Shown here piece by piece: positions 12,742-24,921 of a DNA stretch of 64,000 bases (the stretch's first letter is position 1; each line of letters opens with the position of its first letter). The DNA is taken from assembly GCA_902806575.1 (NCBI GenBank), contig CADCXD010000008.1, positions 2,542,001 to 2,606,000 on the forward strand, in the 5' to 3' direction. The stretch comes from Jackrogersella multiformis (Eukaryota; Ascomycota; Sordariomycetes; Xylariales; Hypoxylaceae). The position numbers and the translations under genes are program-made. Under the pieces are notes generated by a model. The model saw nothing but the letters and a program-made list of their open reading frames with translations, was not told the origin of the DNA and did not search any database.

Positions 12742-14923
12742 CTAGCCTAAGATTATATGTTTGCTGCAAGCCTTCATGTTTGCCCAATCCTCTATTCTTA
12801 TCGTCCCCAAGCCTATTCTGTACGCAACGTCGCCACGCCGCTCAATCAATAGGATATTGTGGGTTCCGATGTGTTGACACTGGTTAATAACCAAGATATT
12901 CCTATCATCAGTATCAGTCTCTACTCCCTTCTCTAAGTTAGTTTTCGGGTTGATATTTAAAGATAGTAGAACGCATTCGCCAGATCGTTCTATTGTACCC
13001 TCGAAGAAGCTACCGGCGACGCGGAATTCACTGACACATTATCCCAATCCGTTGTGAACACTAGTGTTTACCCACTCGTCGTGAGAACGTAGACTTGGGA
13101 GTTGTTGCTTGTCCGCTTGCCTAAATTCTAGTTCTGCAGTCTCGGCTGTAAACTGAAGCAAACCATAATCCAGGATGAATTCGTCCTGGTTAAAGGTAGA
13201 ACTCGGTGGTGCAGCTTGCTGATTGGAGCTTCGTGGTAGTTGCCGTAGCTCGTTTTGACCGGACTCGAAATACTTAGTCGATGTCGTGCCCTCTCCAATA
13301 AGCAGGGGCCTGTGCCATGAGACTTTAGAAACGAGATGATCTCCACAACCGTGTAAAAAATGAACACCTGTTGATGATGATAGCCACGACCACGATGGAA
13401 AATTTAGTTAGTGTGAGCCCCCTCCTTTCTTGTGTATGCTATGCTGAGAGCTGCGTATATGAACGTAGGTACATAAGCCAGATTCGTGCCAAAGGAGTGC
13501 CGCATCCAGCCCCTCATACGGTAAGCCCCAGATAAATCCCTGTGGAAACCGAGACGTTTGTAGTTTAAGGATGCCAATAAATGCCCAGAGTACGTCTCCT
13601 CCATTTTTAAACCTTCTATGAGAAACCTCCGCGGCGTATTCGCAGTAGACATGAAGGTGACAGGATCCGGGAATGAGCTCATGGGCCCATAGGGAGTTCG
13701 TGTTATCCAATTCAATAGACCCTGTGTCCGATTCGCAGATCATGTCTTCTCGCCAGCCATCCTCGCGGCAGTTCCAGTACACCTGGTGCTCTGAAGATAA
13801 TGACACGCCGGGCCAAGGTAGCCTCCTGAAACGTCCATCCTCGACCTTTCCATACTGTCCGTGACAATACTTCGTTGAGCATTGGCTGAGCTGTAGTGAA
13901 CTGGATTCCGCCAATGGTTTCGCTATGTTGCCATGAGCCCCTATCGTGCCCTATACCAGGAAGACCTGCGTGAGCATCCTCGCCAGCCGCGGCGACGATA
14001 ACGAGACTTGCACAGTTGTATATTCTGTCCATCACGGGAAGTTGTTGCATTTTATCGTCATCGTTATCTTGCAAAATGCAAAGGGAATCTTTCCACAGGT
14101 AACGCAAGCCGAGATCCCGAACAAGCCGTATGGCGTCGAGTATAGTCCGAGGGATCATCTGAGGGTCATCCGGCAATCCATTCAGTGACGAATAATTGGC
14201 AAATGAGTCTTTGGTCAGCAAGGGTGCGATGGTTGCACCCCATACGTAAGACAATGCTACATATTCGTGTTCTTGCTGAGAAGCTGAGACGATTTTTCGT
14301 TCTTCAACATCAATGAGCCGAATTGTATATCTCTTGGCAGACCTTGTTTGCTGATCTGGGGATGGACGACACTTTTCGTATCGTGTATCGCAACGATGTA
14401 TCCAGTCCTGAAGAAAACTGATGCTAAGAGTCGGGGGCACCCTTCGAGCTCGACCCCAATATTGGCCGATCGCGTCTTCGCACGAACAGTGGGATGTATC
14501 AGTTAATTCTGAGGTTTCGGATTCGGATTTAATGATTACTCCTATCCTGTTTTCTCCAATGTGCACTTCGATAAAACCTTTTGCACCCCTTAATACGATT
14601 TTACCATCGTAGTAAACCGCAGTTCCGAGAACCCCTTTCTTAATAACAACATTTAGTGTATGGTCCAGTGTGTGTTCGGAGCATAAAATGGCAGAGTGAA
14701 TAAGGCGACACCCAGGACAGAGCGCTGTTTTGGCCGAGACGTGCTGTGCAGTACCGATATAAAAATGGTCTTAACAGGTATTCGCTCTACAACACATTCT
14801 TTTGGACGAAGACACGAAGTTGAGCCGCTTACACACAATGCATAGCCCACTGGCCTCATCGATCGCTGTCGATTCTGCCTCCGTGCGAAGATCCAGACAG
14901 GATATAGTATGAGGTTTGAACAT
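12742..14923 (-). pseudogene. HET-domain (heterokaryon incompatibility) gene, disabled
   Basis: HET proteins of filamentous fungi trigger cell death after fusion of unlike strains. The hallmark blocks are present: EYVALSYVWGA, then PRTILDAIRLVRDLGLRYLW with SLCILQD, then GRGWTFQEATLARR. After about 13795 the homologous sequence (HQVYWNCRE, LWAHELIPG, ALLWHESG) moves to another frame with no room for an intron, so a frameshift is present. A TAA at 13408-13410 precedes the conserved FPSWSW block, and no acceptor lies between them. A second TAA at 13039-13041 could be removed by a 45-nt intron. The conserved C-terminal part (EFRVAGSFFEGTIERSGECV, then RIGLGTIRIEDWANM) reads to a stop at 12742-12744. 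A probable first exon starts at ATG 14923 (MFKPHTISCLDL). Assembly errors are the alternative to a true pseudogene. Confidence 0.8.
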
Positions 14924-17122
14924 TTTGGAGGCGTACAACAATTATTCTATGTGAAGTAGAAAACCTGCTTGCCCTAGTATAAGATGGAATAACGGAGAAA
15001 GAAGCTCAGGGTTTAATATTTATCGCGTAGATGAGGTGTTAGTCTTGAGAGTGATTTCCTTTTGGTGGCAGCTTGTTTCAATACGTTCTAGTTTCTGCAC
15101 TTTCAAACGTCGACTCTGAAACGTACATAGACCACTGCAGCCAATTCCAACCTTGCCAAGGCAGTTAGAAATTAATATCATAAGCGTGCTAGGCTTTGCT
15201 ATGCCTAGTGGAATTATCGCCAATTATAGTAGTTTCTGTTGCTCTTGGTGGTGTAATAATAACGAGATCTCATATCCATTGGACATTTAATCATTAAACT
15301 GCCACAATATAGCCATTTCAAAATCACCTCGTAGCTTGCTATGTAACCTTTATACATGGTAAGGCTATGGCGAGAAGAGCCTATCTAAGGTAGTGTAACT
15401 ACAAATCGTACGAGTGAAGCCTGGAGGCTAGTCGACATATCTACATACCTTTGAGCCAATACGAATGTGGTCCAGCACGGCCTCAACTGTGCTGGTATGT
15501 CATCACGCAGAGCAGACGTCTGCTCGCTTATGTGGCTATGGAATTATGTACGGAACCTGCAATATGACGGTATGAGTAGAGTATTTTGGAAGGCAAGAAG
15601 TGTGAATTAATTTATAGGCATTTAAACACGGGATAGTTTACTCAACATAGGCAGTTCCATATATTTCTGAGCGAAGTATTATACTATCCGTTTTACGGAA
15701 TACACGACTTCGATCTCAGTCCGCAGAGCCTTAGCCTAATCATTATTATCCGGAGCCCCCTCCCTCTTCTCTAACACATCTCTAATATTCAACTTATCTC
15801 AAATGTTCCCTTTAAATGCAATCATCGTCTTCTCTTATTTTTTTCTACTATATACTTAATAAGTAACTCTCCGAAAGTTAACGGCCTAGTCCATGATATG
15901 AAAGTAAATAATAATAAAAAACTTAGGGGTTTAGGTATAATTTCTCCACTTATTCCCCTTTTCCCTCCCCCCTTTTTTCCTGATTATTAAGTCAAGTCAA
16001 TTCTTGAATACCGTTAATAAGCAACCTATGTTAATGATTCCTTAAAGCTCTACTTACCTTGATGAAAATCAAAGTTGGCTCGAGATTTGGCATGCTTAAC
16101 ATGACTTGACAAATGTTCTACTTATCTGTATACCTTCGCTTCCCCTAGGTACCTACGTAAACATCCATTTTAGTAGCTCTAAACACGTACCTAACCTAGC
16201 ACTCACCCACCCCAACATCCGCCCCCCGCCACTCTTCCCCCATGGTCCCCTCCCCTAAATTAACTATAAAGTTTTCCTAATAAAGATGAAGACAAGAGCT
16301 ACACTACCTAGTCCTGCCGACAAGCTACCTCTCGTTAACGATTAGATCGGGCCATTCCGATTTATTTCGAGCACCGTTTTCGACGCGGAAGTCTTCTAAC
16401 AAGCCAGACTCCCATTAGTCCCGATCCTCCTTTCCGCGTGGCGGCGCATTAGCTCCGTGCACTCTTACTATAGTATAGCAATACCCACGCGCTTAGCCTT
16501 CCCCTTCCCTTCCGTTACTTTTCATGTACAAGAGAAGCAAATCACCAAGAATACTAATGTCACGAACCCAGTAACACAATGGCATTGCAAAAACACTATA
16601 AGCCGATTAATCCCAGCAAACGCAGTCCATCCCTAGTAATCTCACATCACCAAGGCAACCACGCAGTCTAAGAATCATTTCATTATATTACTAAGTTAGA
16701 CGCCTCGCCCGTACATGCTAGCCATAACGTCTAACTAAAGCATCGCATTATACCGACAGAATCTACGCCGCGTTATGTATGTACCTGTGTATGTACCTAT
16801 GTGCGTATATGTCATACATAGACGGGATCGGCCGATGTGACGTTAGCATCGTGGACCCTAAGGGTATGTAGCGTCGCTTCTGGTGAGCTCATCATCAGCC
16901 TGACCTTGTCGTGCGTGCTGTCCTAGCTCTGGTTGTGGCTGTCGTTGAAAACTGAGATGGCGTGGCCTTGTTCCCTACAAATGTGCACTCGTGGGTATAT
17001 CAACGTTGATTCCGAGTCTTATATACCACCATGATTCTACCGACAGTGAAGAATTGGTCGGCCATGTTCCGGCCTATCTTCGAATATGATCCTCGATTTG
17101 GAAGGAATAAATCCGTCAAATT
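14924..17122. other. gene-free interval
   Basis: About 2.2 kb between the HET relic and the MSN5 stop codon, with no convincing coding frame on either strand. Much of it is AT-rich or pyrimidine-rich (15820-16010). TACCTAGGTA-like motifs occur near 16145-16200. I see no transposon ends. Confidence 0.55.
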
Positions 17123-20100
17123 CTACGAGTCGAAGAGGCTAGCGACGCCTTCTAGGTTATCGGCGTTTCCATCTTCCTGGCCGTTGCCGGTGGCGCCCGG
17201 TCCTGACCCGTTGTGGTTCGGCGCTGGAACTGTCATGAACTGCTGCGCCATTTTACTACGCACTGGCCTCTTCGCCGGGAGGGTATTAATCATGGGCACT
17301 CCGATGCTCTTGCTGAGCTTCCCCATCTCGGAAACGCTCACGCCTTTCAGGTCGCCCAATAACTGCAAGATGACCGCTCGCTGGCCACGCGAGCTGGTCT
17401 CTTTCCTCATCATGTATTCTATCCCACCGTCGACATCAGCCTGCTTCATGTTGGGAAGCGAGATGAGTACGTCTCGCGCTGTCGGCGTGAAGTGGCTGTA
17501 CGTGACTACTGCAGTGGCGATGAGAGATGCAAACTCTTTCTGCAACTCAACGAAATACGGTTCGTGGATAGACGTTATACACGCTTTCACGACGTCGGAC
17601 GAGATATACTCGCGGATGGCTGCTACCGTGTCTAGGGGTATATTAGCACGTTGCTTAGCTCCATTACCCCGGGATGGATTAGTCTCCGTGGCTGCGAAAT
17701 CTGGGATAATAGAGCGGAACACTCTCAGCATGATTCCGCAGCATCGAGAGTCCCGCCACCTTATGGCATGAGTGCAGAACATCAGTAGGGGCTCTACAAT
17801 GGAGGAATGCATGAGACAAAACTCTCGTAGCGTGGGATGATATGTTTCCGCCTCCCCCTCTCGCTGCACAACTGGAGGATCTGTTTCACGTTAGTATATG
17901 TTTATTACGACTGGAGAGTTAAACGGGAACTTACTGGTTCGAGCCGGATCTAGAAAATCCGCAACCATCATCACGGACGCATAGGTCAGTTGCCTTAATA
18001 TACTCTCTGCCTTCATCTCTTCGGTCAGAGCATCCCCTCCCGTCTTCACACCTTGCTGCTGGTCGAGCTTGGCCCACTCGGTATTTATCCGACTGTCCAT
18101 CTGCTGACAGCAAGCGGCTAAGATAGGTGGGAGGAAATGGTCTCTCAAAGGAACCGGGCAATTGTCTACCAGGTACCTGACCAGGTTGAGAACATTGATC
18201 AACTGGTGAGCCGAAAGGCTGAAGGAGTCGGCGAGGAGAGCGTGAGCTAAAGGACCTGGCAGCTCACTGAAGCCGTAGAATTGTACGTCTAAGCGTGTCA
18301 TACAGTATATAATTGCATAGCACGATTCACGAACGAAACGTATAGTGCCCCGGATCGTCGAGGCAAGACCTTCTAGAGTGTGTTTCTTGTCGAGCACACG
18401 AGCATAAAACTCGTCTTTACTGCCTTCGGAGATACCCGCTTGCCAGAATCGGTCAGTGAGAACGCGACCAACAATCGACCTCATCTCCGGTGGCAATCCT
18501 GCCCAATTGTCTGGGGTATGCGAAGCATGTGCATGACTAGATATACATATTAGTTGGAATCATATGGCATGAATAAAATAGAATTCTTACTTGAGAAAGT
18601 TGAGCAACTCGGGAAGGATAACAGGGAAACCATCCCGCCATAAGACACATGAGACCTGGTACGGATCGGAGTCCTTATCAACTTTATCGACGGAACAAGT
18701 CAAGAATGATTTTGTTGGTCGTAAAGGGAGAACCTGCGTGAATCGTTAGCAAACATGTTCCTACACATAAATATGAGATGTTCTAACCGTTTGTCGTTCC
18801 TCGAGCTCGGCTTGCAGTGCTTGTCCCTCAGCATCGAGTTCTACAGAGCCCCAATCCGAGATATTTTGCATCTGCTTTCGTGCTAAATAGCCCTGTGCTT
18901 TATCGAGCGCCATTAGCTCGCAAAAGCCCGCGTATGACGATAAAGCCTGCTTTAGATTGTCATTTTGCCATTGGGCTACTACGGGGTCAATGAACCCCCG
19001 TAGTTTTTGGGCCTTCGTGGCGTGGTCAAGCCGACTACTCCGATGGCTAGGGTCTGTCAGTGCTGCCTTTCAAGATGATTTTCTTTGCAACTTACACGAT
19101 GGTGAACAGGAAAGTCTGATACGTAATCTGGCGTTTCTCATCAAGCGTCCCCGAAGCAATCATCTCATTCACCTTTGTTTCTATTTGATCATAGACGTCC
19201 TAGGAAAATTATCAACACACAGTTCGAACTATCAAGATATAGGGATGGGTCTCTTACAAGTAGATGATCGGGCATCTTAGCAGCGAGCCTTTGCAGCTCC
19301 ACCATGCTCTCTGCTTGCAATTCTTTGATTGCATCGGTATACACCCGGTAATCAGGGTGTGTAGCTGGCCAGGTCACAAGAATGTGTTCAAGGACCTTGA
19401 GCATAAAGCTAGGGTTCCTATCAAGTGCCATGACGGAGAAAGCGACAAGAAGCTGAAGAATCCTTTTTCGGATGAGAGGATCCTGCATCGGTAAGCTATT
19501 ATCCGTAGTAAATCGACATTGCACAACATACCTCGAATTTCATCGTCAGGAGCCGATTGCACCAAGACTCTAAACTTTCCTCTAACCCGGTAATCTCCTG
19601 CTCCTATGAGGTATTAGTAAATATTCTGGCATCGGTTTAGAATCGCATATACTCACATGCTGGGGATCTTCTCTAGAAGCTCGCCACTTTCCAAACCCTT
19701 TAAGGGCTGCTTCGATCACGGTTGCTTGGGCATCAACCCGGAGGACCGGTTGGGATGTCTTGGAATAGGTTCTCACTACTACGAGTTAGACTAGAAGCCT
19801 CAGCAGATGGGGTGAGACGTACTATCGAATGCTGGCACATTGTCGTAGAGATGTTCCAGGACATTCTCTGTCTGTCCGAGGATATGCTGCATTGCATCGG
19901 TTATCTTCAACTGCACGATGCTCTCGATTACTTGTGAGCTGTAACGTCTATAATTGCCGAGGAAAGCATGACGTTCCGGAATAGTATCCGTATCTTCTAA
20001 CAGAAATAGGAACGTAGAATCCTGAGTATCATCCGGTAGGTTTTCATATCGAACTAGCCTCGAGCTACAACACTCCAGGAGAGGACCAATAAAGCTTGGT

Positions 20101-21500
20101 ATGTCTGCAATGTTTGGTCCGAGAGACCGATTGTTCAGCAGCCGAGTCCATGTTACGAGCACAGGGATTGAAACAACCAGACTTTGGCTCTGAGTAATCA
20201 GGAGAAGTAGCTGCAAGAACCCCTGAAAGTCGATACGATCCGAGTCATTTGGCAGAACGTTAAAGCGACGATCCATATATGTCCCAAGGAACGAAATCAC
20301 CTAAATACACAACACAGTCAGCAGAGTTAAAGGTTGGCGTTAGCAACACGACATACCTCAGACAACTTTTTTGAGAATTGATACTTATCGTCATCAATAT
20401 CCTCTGGGTCCACCACTGACCACTCAAAGAGTCTTCTGAATAGATCAACATATTTGCTACCATATAGCGGGACAACAAGATCTAAGAATTCCTGGTCGAC
20501 AAAGCTTGTACGGGCATATAACGAATGCAAAGCTTCTAGAGAGGCCTTTTTGATAGTTAGTTAATTATAGCGATCATATGGAAGTGGATGGGTGGGTAGT
20601 CAACAATAAGCTTACCTTTTGGACTTCGATATTAGAGGCGCGAAGTCCTTCACACATTACTAGCACACAGTTGGTAGCGGTGACTGCATTTGGGACGACC
20701 CAGGGCAGTAGAGAATAGAGCACGGCGAGAGCCCGAATAGCACAGCTCCGTAGTTCGGCGTTATGTTGCACATCACCCGATAAACACTGGCTCAGAAGGT
20801 CTGTGATTCTGGCGAGCCAACCCTCGTTTCCACATCTAACATCGGGACCTACTTGTCGGTTGGGGAAGGTGTCTATCAGGACGGCAGTGGGCGTAAAAAT
20901 CTCGACAGATGCCTTACTAAGGATACCTTCACGGACCGCCACGACGGTGTCATCGCCATTGAAGATGTCATCAGATAGCATCTCTAAGATGCCCAGGACT
21001 AGCTCCTTGTGTACGGCGGAATCGGGGACCTGCCATAGCCGGACGAGCATGGCATCCATATCCATCCACTCGCCAGCCCAACTCCTCTTCGCAATCTCTA
21101 CCCACAACAAGGCAATCTTGTTTCTTAAGTAAGCCGGGTCATCCCTCGACACATCCTGAGAGAGGTCCAGAACGCAGTTTCGTAAGGAACCAGTCTGCTC
21201 TTGGGTATAATCTGCCCACTTGTGTTTGATCGCATGTTCGAGTAGCGACAAGGCATAGTGTCGCACCACAGGAGATTGAGTCTTGTCTACGGCGAGGTGG
21301 AATCCATAGAAGGAGGCCTTCTCGTTGCTTTTTACGTCTTCAAGGAATAATTGGGCATCCTTGCGAGAGTCGTTGGTGGAATAAGGGCTATGAATAACTT
21401 CCAGGGCTTCGTGGATCTTGGGCAGAACCGCCATGCTCTCGTGATCGATACCTACGCCGCCCATTCCCACGTTTCCGTTGATCGAGGTATGTGCAGCCAT
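17123..21500 (-). CDS. MSN5: karyopherin exportin MSN5 / exportin-5 family
   Basis: Eleven exons: 21500-20616, 20545-20357, 20300-19823, 19778-19657, 19603-19532, 19482-19258, 19199-19096, 19046-18788, 18733-18591, 18536-17935, 17880-17123. They join in frame to 1278 residues, the normal size for this importin-beta-type HEAT-repeat protein. Msn5 exports phosphorylated transcription factors and other cargo with Ran-GTP (KapJ in Aspergillus). The N-terminus holds the importin-beta/exportin-1-like region (SPVVRHYALSLLEHAIKHKW, then AYLRNKIALLWVEIAKRSW). Later landmarks are FLFTIVHRSSRLDHATKAQK and CYAIIYCMTRLDVQFYGFSE. Ten introns of about 44-70 nt interrupt it, far more than in its neighbours. 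Exon 4 can start at 19778 or 19775 (tandem acceptor TAGTAG), changing one residue. Family is confident; junctions were inferred by eye. Confidence 0.94.
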
Positions 21501-21821
21501 CGCCGTGAAGAACTGAGAGAAGAGAATCGCAGTCGGCCGACGACGATCTTTGGAGGGGGTGGGCGGGAGCTGTTCGGTGTATTTCCGCCTTTTAGGTGTG
21601 AATCATCGGGCAACGACAGGATGAGCTAGAAAAAAGTCGGGGGATATCGAATTTGGGAATGATGTCTTGAAAACAGGCACCTTAGCGATATAATGACGAG
21701 TTAGAAAAAAAGAGATCCTTTTTGAGTAAGAGAATAGCCGAGGACGAAAATGATGAGTGAGTTTGCTAAGGGAGGTATCGCGATCGAGGGTCGTGTTTTC
21801 GGCGGAAATTTATTTAAGAGG

Positions 21822-21856
21822 TTTAATGTTTAATGTTTAATGTTAAATGTTAAATG
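21822..21856. repeat. tandem heptamer TTTAATG/TTAAATG x5
   Basis: Three copies of TTTAATG followed by two of TTAAATG, head to tail, about 320 bases upstream of the MSN5 start codon. Confidence 0.9.
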
Positions 21857-21914
21857 TTGCTTCAGCTCGGTGGCATGGTTTGCACGCGATGATTGGAGGT
21901 ACCACCTTCAAATT

Positions 21915-22075
21915 CTAGGTACATACATACCTAGGTATGTAGGTAGGTACATTCCTCCTATACCTACCTTAGGTAAGTTCCAAGGTTACCCTAGGTACCT
22001 AGGTACCCTACCTTATCCTCCGTTACCGAAATATACCTAACCTTATCGTTATCGTAGGTACCTAGGTAGTTACCA
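21915..22075. repeat. cluster of TACCTAGGTA-type palindromic motifs
   Basis: Overlapping and reoriented copies of TAGGTA, CCTAGG and GGTACC make up most of this stretch. It is one of the densest clusters of the intergenic motif seen throughout the window. Confidence 0.8.
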
Positions 22076-22676
22076 AGTGCCCAACATGCCAAAATATGAC
22101 TCCACAGCTGAGCTCATTGTTAACGGAGCCAATTAGCGGCCGAACTAACCTCGGAAGTCCCTGTTCTGGAAGGACTAGAACAATTCTAAAAATTCTTATG
22201 ACACCCTATGGCGCCCTTGTACCCCAGGGATATGTATCGTTCCTGCACAGTCCTAAAATGTTTCACGGCAGATCGGCAAAAAGCCTATCATGTGGGAATC
22301 TGCTCAGGTGGTAGGAGACATTGAAATTCTAGGATGAGACTTGCCTTACCTCATGACAGTGTAGGTAGGTACCATGCTGCCATATAATGTACCTACATAA
22401 GTGATCATGCATTAGATTTCTTATAGGCTTAGATAAGACTCATACTATGCTTTAACGTACCATTTTCAGTGAGTCACGATTTATATTGTGGGGATATGCA
22501 TTATAAAAAGTGCAAATTGGGAGTTATAACATCCATGGATCCCATCCTAATTCCTAAGGCTACCTATCTTCTTGGTACCTATGCTTACGTTAGATAATGG
22601 CTTGGCTTGATGTCGTTGGTAAAGAGATCTGATAATGCTTAGCTAGGTAAGTTGATAGGATACAAGAATATCATCA

Positions 22677-24005
22677 TTAATATTCCCATAGACATAACAA
22701 CCTATCATAAAAGCTTGTCGAAATACAGCGAAGATTTACACCTTCTAGCTCAGAACCCGGTTGAAAATCACTGCCATAATTCATACTCTTATGCTCCTCA
22801 AAACGCCCAAGGACATTGATCTCACAAAAGGCAGTGGCCATATCGCCTGTGATCTCAAGCACCCGTGACCCTGCATGCATACATGATGCAAGAATAAGGG
22901 CCCTCCATTTCTGGTCCTGTCCTAACACTGTCCCGGTTGCCTTTTCCAAGCTGAGCAATTTGAGTCTCCATACTCCTCCTTGTAGGTTCTGCTCCGCTAA
23001 TAGCCTGGGTTTCTGAGGGAACGGTCCCTGGTCATCTATAGCATATACTCTTATATGATCATCATAACTTCCAGTAACCAACACTGACTCAAGTGACGCG
23101 AGCTGCAGATTTAGGGGTAATATGGCAGTAACACCTGCTTCGTGACCCCTAAAAGCAATAGTCGGATAGGAGGTCTCGAGTATGTCCATGTCGCCACCAA
23201 CCCGATCTGGATGATACGCGCAAGTTGTGGCGAGAAGCTTTGAGTCATCACCACCAGAGAATATTGTGAATAGTTGTAAGTTTTTCTCAGGTGAATTACC
23301 CACGTCTAAGTTAGGTTTCCTCGGCATCAGCGATGAGAATGTCACCGTCCAGGCCTCGAGGGTGTGAGTAATCACGGGTTCAGTACGTATCTTGTGGATA
23401 TTCCAAGAGTCGTCAACCTGTAGGATATGAACCTGAAAGTCGGAAGTTGTGATAGCAAGGAGCTCGGGAATATATGGATGCCATGAGCACGACAGGAAGA
23501 GAACTCCTTCTTCGTCACCAAATGGTTTGTGAGTAACGATCTCCTTTATAGAGGCTTGAGACTCTTCTGAAGCAGAAAGCCCGAAAAATGAAAGGGTTCC
23601 AGTGCTGGAGACAACAGCCAGAACGGTACACCTTTCTCGTTGAGGATGAAAGTGAAGATCAAGGATAGCAGAAGGATAAAGAACGGTTTGAACATGTTTT
23701 CTACCTAATGGTGAATTTGACTTCAAAAATAGTAGAGAGAGGAATATGAAGGAAGCTTACATATTAGTAGTTCCAATTAATGTAAAAAGGACTAGACTTC
23801 CGTTCCGAGTCTGTATGGACTTCTTTGCATGTTGCGCTTCATCGTCTCCAACAGCAACAATTGTGTCTGCTGTGTCTTCTTTTTGCAAATTATAAGTGCC
23901 AACAACGAAATAATCTGGGTGACCTGGGCAGAACTCGATACAGCTTGGAGGGAGATCCAAAGTCAATGATCTCAGCGGCGCGATGCTGCGTCCCTGCATG
24001 TCCAT
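22677..24005 (-). CDS. DPH7: diphthine methyl ester esterase DPH7 (WD40)
   Basis: Two exons (24005-23761 and 23700-22677) give 422 residues. Dph7 (Rrt2, WDR85) is a WD40 protein that demethylates methylated diphthine on eEF2, allowing the final amidation to diphthamide. Signature stretches are LDLPPSCIEFCPGHPDYFVV at the N-terminus, ITHTLEAWTVTFS in the middle, and FEEHKSMNYGSDFQPG followed by CISTSFYDRLLCLWEY at the end. I start at the ATG at 24005 because the frame above it lacks another ATG. The 60-nt intron (23701-23760) skips two closer AG acceptors to keep the frame; the junction reads TNIKHVQTVL. Product is firm, the acceptor less so. Confidence 0.93.
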
Positions 24006-24921
24006 GACGATATGCTTTTGCTTTTGATTTTGAACAGGGGGGTGAATCCTCAGCAAGACCAATGAGGCACTTTATCTGTACTTTCTTGATAATAACTTTC
24101 AGGGAATGTCCCGTCGATTTGGATCTCTATGTTAGGTAGGACATGGATGAGGTATGAAGTGACATAAAATAGTTCAGTTCTATGATAGCAGGTAGCAGAT
24201 ACCTAGGCAGTATTGAAGAAGTCAAGTATGCAGCTCCCCTCAATTTTTCCCGTTTGCTCCATAGGTAGGAAGTTAAAATTAGTACAATAGCAAGGTTTCT
24301 AGCAGCTTAGATACCAGGTAGGTACCTACCTAGTGTAGTGTAGAACAGATGGTGCCGGACTAGGATCAAAGTGGGTACCCGAAGTGAACGGCTCGGAATG
24401 ATCCCCGCTATTTAGACCCTGGATTAGCGGAACCCTTTCACCTGGGCACTGGGCTGCCACTGCTCAGTGCTGGGCACCTGGTCGATACACCTGGTCGATA
24501 CTACTACGTATTTAGCGCCCGACAACCCGATTCCAATGGATGCAAACAGTTTCCTCTTACAGAAGTGACAACCAAAATGTGACCTACCCAGGTAGAGCGG
24601 CCGTAGGGGAGTCGGACGCTTAGAAAGTCAATCTAAGCCTTATCCAAGCCTCATAGGACAGGGTTCCTAGTTACTTGGTACTGTATTTCGACATGTCAAT
24701 TCCAATGATCCGAGACCGACGACCTGTTATCACTGACTTCTGGACTGACTTCTGGGAAGTTCTACTCTTATTCTATCCTTTTCATCTTACATGCGATATC
24801 TCTAGTGTAGTTCATATATTTGACCCAACCTATTACTTTCATTTCTAAACAACATCGTAGAGCACCAAGATAGCTATCTACTCTACCTAGTATAAATATT
24901 CGCCTGATTTATAACACAACC
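24006..24921. other. divergent promoter region DPH7 / DUF1917 gene
   Basis: These 916 bases separate two divergent genes and should carry both promoters. TACCTAGGTA motifs occur at 24315-24335. A repeated CTGGTCGATA lies near 24478-24498. No coding frame is supported. Confidence 0.6.

Larger units (their letters stand above)
21501..22676. other. MSN5 upstream flank and spacer
   Basis: Holds the MSN5 promoter side, a heptamer array at 21822-21856 and a dense run of TACCTAGGTA motifs at 21915-22075. No gene is supported between here and the DPH7 stop codon. Confidence 0.6.

Noticed and set aside
21915..22075. CRISPR-like or transposon terminal repeats in the palindromic motif clusters
   Set aside because: Spacing is irregular, no constant repeat alternates with unique spacers and there is no transposase frame nearby; the genome is eukaryotic.
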